This document shows positions 57,916-64,000 of a DNA stretch of 64,000 bases, one piece after another. The stretch covers positions 1-64,000 of the forward strand of contig CAIJPD010000015.1 in the NCBI GenBank assembly GCA_903822495.1. Direction: 5' to 3'. Made by a program: the position numbers and the translations under genes. This DNA comes from an uncultured Chloroflexota bacterium (lineage in GTDB: Bacteria > Chloroflexota > Limnocylindria > Limnocylindrales > CSP1-4). Numbering within the stretch: the first letter of the stretch is position 1; every line of letters begins with the position of its first letter. The notes under the pieces are model-generated. The model made no database searches. It saw only the letters and a list, made by a program, of their open reading frames with translations, and had not been told where the DNA came from.

Positions 57916-57975
57916 GTGATGCATCGGTTCGCCCAGTCCCGGCCCTTCCAGACGCCCCGGCACTTCGGCCTGTGA
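57916..57975 (+). CDS. Putative 19-codon upstream ORF overlapping tyrS start
   Basis: TACCAT 6 nt before GTG; (V)[21 protein letters not shown] overlaps tyrS GTG as GTGA. Confidence 0.35.
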   Translation: MMHRFAQSRPFQTPRHFGL

Positions 57976-59255
57976 CGGCGGGCCTCATCGCCGAGCTCCG
58001 CTGGCGGGGCATGTATCACGACGCGACGCCTGGCCTGGAGGAGCGACTGCGCTCCGGGCCGCCGATCATGGGCTACAACGGCTTCGATCCGACGGGCCCA
58101 TCGCTCCACATCGGCCACCTGGTGCCCATCTTTGGCCTCATCCGGCTCCAGCGGAGCGGTGGCCGGCCCATCGCGCTGGTGGGTGGCGGGACGGGGATGA
58201 TCGGCGATCCATCCGGGCGGTCCTCGGAACGGAACCTGCTCGACCGGGAGACGCTCGCGTTCAACGTCGCCTCCATCCACGCCCAGCTGGCGCGGTTCCT
58301 GGACTTCTCGCCCGGGACCTGCCAGGCGCGCATGGCCAACAACGCGGACTGGCTGGAGGGGCTGGGCCTGATCGACTTCCTGCGTGACGTCGGGAAGCAC
58401 TTCAGCATCCCGTACATGCTGGCCAAGGACTCGGTCCAGAACCGGCTGGAACGCGGCCTGTCGTTCACCGAGTTCAGCTACATGCTCCTGCAGGCCGCGG
58501 ACTTCGAGCACCTCCACCGGTCCTGGGGCTGCGAGATGCAGATGGGCGGCGCGGACCAGTGGGGCAACATCACCGCCGGCCTGGAGTTGATCCGACGGAC
58601 CGGCGTCGGCGAGGGCGAGGGCCACGGCCGCGCCTTCGGGCTCAGCTACCCGCTGCTGCTCTCTCCGTCGGGCGCCAAGTTCGGGAAGACCGAAGGCGGC
58701 GATTCAATCTGGCTGGACCCGGACCGGACCACCCCGTACGCGTTCTACCAGCACTGGCTCAACGTGGATGACCGCGATGTGGGCGTCTACCTGCGCTGGT
58801 TCACCCTCCTGCCCGAAGCCGAGATCGTGGCGCTGGAGGCCCAGGGCGCGGAACGGCCGGAGGCCCGGGTCCCGCAGCGGGCGCTGGCCTTCGACATCAC
58901 CGGCCGGGTCCACGGCGAGGAGACCGCACGGCACCTGGTCCGCGTCTCCGAGGCGGCCTTCTCGCGGGAGCCCATCCGCGATGTCGCCGTCCTGGCCACG
59001 CTGCACGAGGCCGTGGGCGGGTTCACGTTCGACGGGGTCGACCTGGCCGGCGACGTGCTGGCCATGACCGTCCGGTCCGGCATCTTCCCGTCCAATGGCG
59101 AGGCTCGTCGCACCATCACCCAAGGCGGCGTCACGATCAACGACCTGCGCATGGCGCGGTTCGATGAACCGGTCCCGGCGCCCATCGACGGCGAGTGGCT
59201 GGTGGTCCGGGTCGGGAAGAAGCGGCTGATCATCGGGCGGCGCTCCGCCGGCTGA
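57972..59255 (+). CDS. tyrS: Tyrosyl-tRNA synthetase
   Basis: [22 protein letters not shown]...[35 protein letters not shown]-terminal S4. Confidence 0.96.
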   Translation: MTAGLIAELRWRGMYHDATPGLEERLRSGPPIMGYNGFDPTGPSLHIGHLVPIFGLIRLQRSGGRPIALVGGGTGMIGDPSGRSSERNLLDRETLAFNVASIHAQLARFLDFSPGTCQARMANNADWLEGLGLIDFLRDVGKHFSIPYMLAKDSVQNRLERGLSFTEFSYMLLQAADFEHLHRSWGCEMQMGGADQWGNITAGLELIRRTGVGEGEGHGRAFGLSYPLLLSPSGAKFGKTEGGDSIWLDPDRTTPYAFYQHWLNVDDRDVGVYLRWFTLLPEAEIVALEAQGAERPEARVPQRALAFDITGRVHGEETARHLVRVSEAAFSREPIRDVAVLATLHEAVGGFTFDGVDLAGDVLAMTVRSGIFPSNGEARRTITQGGVTINDLRMARFDEPVPAPIDGEWLVVRVGKKRLIIGRRSAG

Positions 59256-59259
59256 TGAT

Positions 59260-59305
59260 CCGTGCCGGTCGGTACCGGCGGTCCGTGCCGGTCGGTGCCG
59301 GCGCC
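59260..59305. repeat. Two tandem 23-nt units each forming a hairpin, between convergent genes
   Basis: CCGTGCCGGTCGGTACCGGCGGT then CCGTGCCGGTCGGTGCCGGCGCC. Confidence 0.6.
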
Positions 59306-59308
59306 GTG

Positions 59309-60052
59309 CTAGACCTTGTGGCGCCTGCGCAGCGCCTCCAGCACATCCGCGGGGGAGAGCCCGCGCTCCGCGAGCAGCACCAGCGCGTGGTAGATCAGGT
59401 CGCCGGCTTCGCCCGCCAGGGCGTCGCGACCCGGCCCGCGGTCCGCGCCCGTCGCCTGGGCCGCGGCGTCGTCCTTGGCGGCCAGCAGCACCTCGGTGGC
59501 CTCTTCGGTGACCTTGCGCGCCACGGCGTCCACGCCGCCGGCCAGCAGCTTCGCGGTATAGGAGCCGGTCGGCCGCGTCGCGACGCGGTCGGCGATCGTG
59601 GCCCACAGCCCCTCGAGCCACGCGAAGCCCTGGGTGGTCGCCTCGGCCGGTGCACCGTCGGCGTCGAAGCAGCTCCGGGTGTTGCGGTGGCAGGTGGGCC
59701 CAACCGGGACCACGGTCGCCAGGAGGGCGTCGCCGTCGCAGTCGGCCGCCAGCGCAACCAGGCGGAGGATGTGGCCGCTCTCCTCGCCCTTGCGCCAGAG
59801 CCGGCCCCGAGATCGCGAGTGGAAGTGGACGTCCCCGGTGGCCAGCGTCGCGGCCAGTGCCTCGGCGTCGGCATACGCGACCATCAGGACGCGGCCGTCG
59901 AAGCCGTCCTGGACCACCACGGGAACGAGGCCGTCGGCGCCGAATCGGACGGCGCTGGGGTCCAGTCGCGCGCCTCCCGGCGACGCCATGCCGGCCCCGC
60001 CAGCGCCGACCATGGCGGCGTCGTCCTCGGGCTTCCCGATCGGCTTGCTCAT
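59309..60052 (-). CDS. hisIE: Bifunctional phosphoribosyl-AMP cyclohydrolase/phosphoribosyl-ATP pyrophosphatase
   Basis: [40 protein letters not shown] (HisI) and [16 protein letters not shown]...[13 protein letters not shown] (HisE). Confidence 0.95.
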   Translation of the reverse strand: MSKPIGKPEDDAAMVGAGGAGMASPGGARLDPSAVRFGADGLVPVVVQDGFDGRVLMVAYADAEALAATLATGDVHFHSRSRGRLWRKGEESGHILRLVALAADCDGDALLATVVPVGPTCHRNTRSCFDADGAPAEATTQGFAWLEGLWATIADRVATRPTGSYTAKLLAGGVDAVARKVTEEATEVLLAAKDDAAAQATGADRGPGRDALAGEAGDLIYHALVLLAERGLSPADVLEALRRRHKV

Positions 60053-60843
60053 GCGGCGCCCTCCGGGCTGAGGCGGACGGGGATGCCCGCGGCCGCCATC
60101 GCGGCCTTGATGTCGGCGATGGCATGGATGCGGCGATGGAAGATGGACGCCGCCAGCACCGCGTCCGCCCCGCCGTCCAGGACGGCCGCGATGAAGTCGT
60201 CCGGCCCCGCGGCGCCGCCGGAGGCGATGACCGGCACCTCAACGCGGTCGGCGATGGCCCGCAGGAGCGCCGTGTCGTAGCCGGACTGCGTCCCGTCGCG
60301 ATCGATCGAGGTGATGAGCAGCTCGCCCGCGCCGAGGGACGTGACTCGCTCCGCCCAGGCGACGGCGTCGAGGCCCACCGGGTCCCGACCGCCGCGGACG
60401 AGGACCTCCCAGCGCGGCGACCCGTCGGGCGCGGGCTCGGCCATCCGCCGTGCATCGATGGCCACGACCACGGCCTGCCGCCCGAACCGCCGGGCACAGC
60501 GGGTGATGAGCGTCGGATCGGCGACGGCCGCGGTGTTGAGCGAGACCTTGTCGGCCCCGGCGCGCAGCACGCGGCGCATGTCGGTCACGGACCGGACGCC
60601 GCCGCCCACGGTGAGCGGGATGAAGGCCCGTCGGGCCGTCCGCTCCACGATGTCGAGGAGGGTGCCGCGCCGCTCGGGGGCCGCCGTGATGTCCAGGAAG
60701 ACCAGCTCGTCGGCGCCTTCGAGCGCATACCGCTCCGCCAGCTCGGGCGGGTCTCCCTCGTCAACCAGGTCAACGAATCTGGTGCCCTTGACCACGCGGC
60801 CATTGGCCACATCGAGGCACGGGATGATCCGGCGGCGCAGCAT
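60049..60843 (-). CDS. hisF: Imidazole glycerol phosphate synthase subunit HisF
   Basis: [39 protein letters not shown]. Confidence 0.96.
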   Translation of the reverse strand: MLRRRIIPCLDVANGRVVKGTRFVDLVDEGDPPELAERYALEGADELVFLDITAAPERRGTLLDIVERTARRAFIPLTVGGGVRSVTDMRRVLRAGADKVSLNTAAVADPTLITRCARRFGRQAVVVAIDARRMAEPAPDGSPRWEVLVRGGRDPVGLDAVAWAERVTSLGAGELLITSIDRDGTQSGYDTALLRAIADRVEVPVIASGGAAGPDDFIAAVLDGGADAVLAASIFHRRIHAIADIKAAMAAAGIPVRLSPEGAA

Positions 60844-61538
60844 CAGCGGCCTCCCGCCCAGCGGACGAAGTTGGTGAGCAGCCGGAGTCCGTCGGCGCCG
60901 CTCCGCTCGGGATGGAACTGAACCCCCAGGGTATTGCCGGCCGCGACGGCGGACACGAACGTCGCCCCGTGCGTGGTCTCGGCGAGGATGGTGTCGGCCG
61001 CCCCGGCGCCGCCGGGGACGCCCGCGAAGGAGTGGACGAAGTACAGGTCGGCGCCGTCCGGGATGCCGTCGAAGAGCGGGTGCTCGCGCCGGCGGCAGAC
61101 CTGGTTCCAGCCGATGTGTGGCAGCGTCGGCGCGTCCTGCAGGCGCTCAACACGGCCCGGCAGGACGCCGAACATCGCGGCGCCGTCCTCGTCGCTGACC
61201 TCGAACAGGAGCTGCAGCCCGAGGCAGATGCCCAGGAAGGGACGGTCCTCCCGCACCCAGCGCGCGATGGGTGCCAGCAGCTGCTGGCGCGCCAGCCGGC
61301 GCATCGCGGGCGCGGCGGCGCCGACGCCGGGGACGACCAGCGCCTGCGCCTCGTCGAGGACGCCCGGGTGTCGGGCGACACGGACGTCGGCGCCCACGGC
61401 GGTCAGCGCCTGCTCGATGCTGACGAGGTTGCCGGCGCCGTAGTCCACGACGGCGATGCGCAGTCGATCGGGATCCGAGCCCCACGCGGTCTTCGCCCGC
61501 CGGCGGGTCCTCGGCATCGCCGGGCTGGCGGTGCTCAC
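60843..61538 (-). CDS. hisH: Imidazole glycerol phosphate synthase subunit HisH
   Basis: [41 protein letters not shown]. Confidence 0.93.
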   Translation of the reverse strand: MSTASPAMPRTRRRAKTAWGSDPDRLRIAVVDYGAGNLVSIEQALTAVGADVRVARHPGVLDEAQALVVPGVGAAAPAMRRLARQQLLAPIARWVREDRPFLGICLGLQLLFEVSDEDGAAMFGVLPGRVERLQDAPTLPHIGWNQVCRRREHPLFDGIPDGADLYFVHSFAGVPGGAGAADTILAETTHGATFVSAVAAGNTLGVQFHPERSGADGLRLLTNFVRWAGGR

Positions 61539-62161
61539 CCCAGCGAGCCCTTGGTCGACGGAATCCCCGTCCGGCGCGGATCGGGCTCACAGGCGACCCG
61601 GAGCGCGCGGCCGAGCGCCTTGTACGCGGCTTCACACAGGTGGTGGTCGTTGCGGCCCGTCCCGCGCAGGTGCAGCGTGGTCCCCGACGTGCGCGCGAAC
61701 GCCTCCAGGGCGTGCTCGACCAACTGCAGCGGGAGGCCGCCAGCGCGTGCTCCGCGGAACGGCAGGTCCACGACGCAGTACGGGCGCCCGCCGACATCGA
61801 CGACGGCCGTCGCCAGGGATTCGTCCATCGCCACGGCGGCGTCGCCGTAGCGGCGGATCCCCGCACGGTCGCCCAGGGCCTCGTTGAAGGCGGCACCCAC
61901 GACCAGCGCCACGTCTTCGACGGTGTGGTGCTCGTCCACCTCCAGGTCGCCCTTCGCCCGGATGGTGAGGTCGAAGAGCCCGTGGTGGCCGAAGGCGGTG
62001 AGCATGTGGTCGTAGAAGCCGATGCCTGTCTGGATATCCGTGCGGCCGCTGCCGTCGAGGCCCAGGGAGACGGTGATCCGGGTCTCCTTCGTCTCGCGGC
62101 TGACCGTCAGGCTGCGCGTGCCGCGCCCGCCGATCACCAGCTGGCCGAGGGGGGTGGTCAT
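61535..62161 (-). CDS. hisB: Imidazoleglycerol-phosphate dehydratase
   Basis: TGIGFYDHMLTAFGHHGLFDLTIRAKGDLEVDEHHTVEDVALVVG; start corrected to 62161. Confidence 0.96.
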   Translation of the reverse strand: MTTPLGQLVIGGRGTRSLTVSRETKETRITVSLGLDGSGRTDIQTGIGFYDHMLTAFGHHGLFDLTIRAKGDLEVDEHHTVEDVALVVGAAFNEALGDRAGIRRYGDAAVAMDESLATAVVDVGGRPYCVVDLPFRGARAGGLPLQLVEHALEAFARTSGTTLHLRGTGRNDHHLCEAAYKALGRALRVACEPDPRRTGIPSTKGSLG

Positions 62162-63333
62162 GGGGCTGCCTCTCCTTCCGGGTCGGCCGCCGGGGCCGCC
62201 GCGCCGATGATGTCGGTGATGGTGGCGATCAGGCGGTCGTTCTCGGCGCGAGCGCGAACGGTGAGCCGGAGGTAGGCGGCCAGCGGGTGGCCCTGGCCGA
62301 AGGTGCGCGGGACCAGGCCCCGGCACATGAGGCCATCCGCAACCTGGCCCGCCCGTTCCGCCGAGCCCAGCCCGACCAGGACGAAGTTGGTGACCGATTC
62401 GTGGACCGTCAGGCCCGCCGCCCTGAGGGCGGCGACCAGCCGCGGCCGCTCGGCGACCACCCTGGCGATGTTGTCGCGGGCCACCCCGTCGCTGCCGAGC
62501 ACCTCGGTTGCGACCGTGACGGAGACGGTGGATACCGAGCCGGGCGGCCGGTACGGCGCCATCCGGGCGATGATCGCCGGCTGGGCGACAGCAAACCCGA
62601 CGCGGATCCCGGCCAGCCCGTAGGCCTTGCTCATGGTGCGGACGACGATCAGGTCGGGGTAGGCAGACCGCAGGCCCAGCGCCGACCAGTCCACGAACTC
62701 GGCATACGCCTCGTCGATCACGACGATCGGCCGGGGCCGTGCGTCGCCATCGGCGTCGGCCGCGATGTCGGCCAGGAGCGACGCCAGGACGCCGTCGGGC
62801 TCCGGGAGCCCGGTGGGGTTGTTGGGGCTGCACAGCCAGACGACGGCCGCCGAGCGGGCGGCCTGGCGCACGGCGTCGGCGTCGAGGATCCATCCATCGC
62901 TGGCGGGTCGGCGTGCGACGTCGATCACGGCAGCCCCACGCTGCTCCGTGACGACCCGATACATCGAGTAGGTGGGCGGCAGGACGACCGCGGCCTGGCC
63001 CGGTGCCAGGAACGTCTTGCCCACCATGTCCAGGATCTCGTCGGCGCCCGCGCCGACCAGCAGCTCGTCGGTGGCCACGCCATAGCGGGCTGCCGCGGCG
63101 GCGACCAGGCGCGCGTAGTCGGACGGCGGGTACTCCGAGAGCGGCGTCTCGAACGTCCCCGCGGCCAGGATCCGCCCGACCATCTCGGGCGGGAGCGGCG
63201 AAGTGTTGAGGTCAAACCGGACGATCTCATCCACGCGCAGCCCGTAGCGCCGGGCGACCTCCTCGTTGGTGGCCTCCCAGGCGTAGGTGGATGGTGCCGT
63301 CGGCGAGGCGAACGTCACCGGAGTTGGGCTCAT
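62158..63333 (-). CDS. hisC: Histidinol-phosphate aminotransferase
   Basis: FDLNTSPLPPEMVGRIL...YPPSDYARLVAA...CSPNNPTGLPE...TMSKAYGLAGIRVGF. Confidence 0.95.
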   Translation of the reverse strand: MSPTPVTFASPTAPSTYAWEATNEEVARRYGLRVDEIVRFDLNTSPLPPEMVGRILAAGTFETPLSEYPPSDYARLVAAAAARYGVATDELLVGAGADEILDMVGKTFLAPGQAAVVLPPTYSMYRVVTEQRGAAVIDVARRPASDGWILDADAVRQAARSAAVVWLCSPNNPTGLPEPDGVLASLLADIAADADGDARPRPIVVIDEAYAEFVDWSALGLRSAYPDLIVVRTMSKAYGLAGIRVGFAVAQPAIIARMAPYRPPGSVSTVSVTVATEVLGSDGVARDNIARVVAERPRLVAALRAAGLTVHESVTNFVLVGLGSAERAGQVADGLMCRGLVPRTFGQGHPLAAYLRLTVRARAENDRLIATITDIIGAAAPAADPEGEAAP

Positions 63334-64000
63334 CGGTCGGCCTCCTGGCTGGGCGTGGCCGCGCCTGCGGCATCGTGGATCGGGTCCGCCCGGAAGCGGA
63401 CCTCGATGGCAGCCCGGTGTGCCTCCAGGCCCTCGGCGGTCGCCAGCACCCCAACCGTGCGACGGATGGAGGCCAGGCCGTCCCGGGTGATGCGCTGGAC
63501 CTGGCTGTACTTGCCGAAGGCCTCCACGGCGAGCGGCCCGCACGATCGGGCGAGGCCACCGGTGGGCAGGACGTGGTTGGCACCGGTCGCGTAGTCGCCC
63601 GCCGATTCCGGCGCCCATGGGCCGACGAAGATGGAGCCCGCGTTGCGCAGGAGCGCAACCGTCGCCTCGAGCGGGCCAACCTCCACCGACAAGTGCTCCG
63701 GGCCGTACGCGTTGACGAAGTCGATCCCGGCCTGGAGAGTGGGGACCAGCACGATCCGGCCATGGGCCAACAGCGCCTGGTCCAGGATGGCCCGGCGAAG
63801 CGCGCCGGCCAGCTGGCGGTTGATCTCGGCCTCCACGGCGTCGGCCAGGGCGGCGCTGTCGGTGACCAGGAGGGCAGGGGAGTCCGGGCCGTGTTCCGCC
63901 TGGGTGATCAGGTCGGCGGCAACCTGGACGGGGTCTGCGCTGGCGTCTGCCAGGACCATGCCCTCCGACGGGCCCGCCGGAAGGTCGATGCCCACCTCGC
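63330..64000 (-). CDS. hisD: Histidinol dehydrogenase (partial; continues beyond window)
   Basis: EVGIDLPAGPSEGMVLAD...AEHGPDSPALLVT...AYGPEHLSVEV...GDYATGANHVLPTGG. Confidence 0.95.
   Translation of the reverse strand, partial: EVGIDLPAGPSEGMVLADASADPVQVAADLITQAEHGPDSPALLVTDSAALADAVEAEINRQLAGALRRAILDQALLAHGRIVLVPTLQAGIDFVNAYGPEHLSVEVGPLEATVALLRNAGSIFVGPWAPESAGDYATGANHVLPTGGLARSCGPLAVEAFGKYSQVQRITRDGLASIRRTVGVLATAEGLEAHRAAIEVRFRADPIHDAAGAATPSQEADR

Noticed and set aside
1-64000. Defence island, prophage, transposon, CRISPR-Cas or biosynthetic megacluster
   Set aside because: No transposase, integrase, recombinase, Cas, nuclease-toxin, NRPS/PKS or phage structural gene recognised in any frame.

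Overview
High-GC chromosomal window with about 44 supported protein-coding genes and one tRNA. Gene content suggests a Chloroflexota-like or other high-GC bacterium, but this is inference only. Main blocks: a secreted Pro/Thr-rich Ig-like protein and an RCC1-repeat protein; ettA; a fused MFS/spermidine-synthase-like protein; a hybrid PAS histidine kinase; a tandem pair of 4,5-dihydroxyphthalate-decarboxylase-like proteins; pxpCBA (5-oxoprolinase); an ABC exporter; tandem LLM flavin oxidoreductases; tandem MFS exporters; a long co-directional cluster (DinB, CysS-tail/GT-A-like fusion, solute-binding protein, MA-type peptidase, two DUF881, DUF951, MFS, GT2); two RNA/rRNA methyltransferases; a giant DUF2339 membrane protein; tRNA-Val(GAC); thrS-infC-rpmI-rplT-pheS-pheT-cvpA-mpg-mutS2; a class A PBP; tyrS; and hisD(partial)-hisC-hisB-hisH-hisF-hisIE. 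I saw no CRISPR array, transposase, phage gene or defence island, and nothing that I can defend as a wholly new multi-gene system. The most interesting signals are at small scale: a repeated leaderless-promoter pattern (TANNNT 6-7 nt before ATG/GTG), a 19-codon uORF that overlaps the tyrS start by GTGA, an ATC start for infC behind mutually exclusive leader hairpins, an mpg gene with no ATG/GTG/TTG in the required region, a CysS-C-terminal-like domain fused to a degenerate GT-A-like domain, and several unexplained intergenic hairpins or repeats. All annotations come from reading sequence and recalling families; no database search was run.
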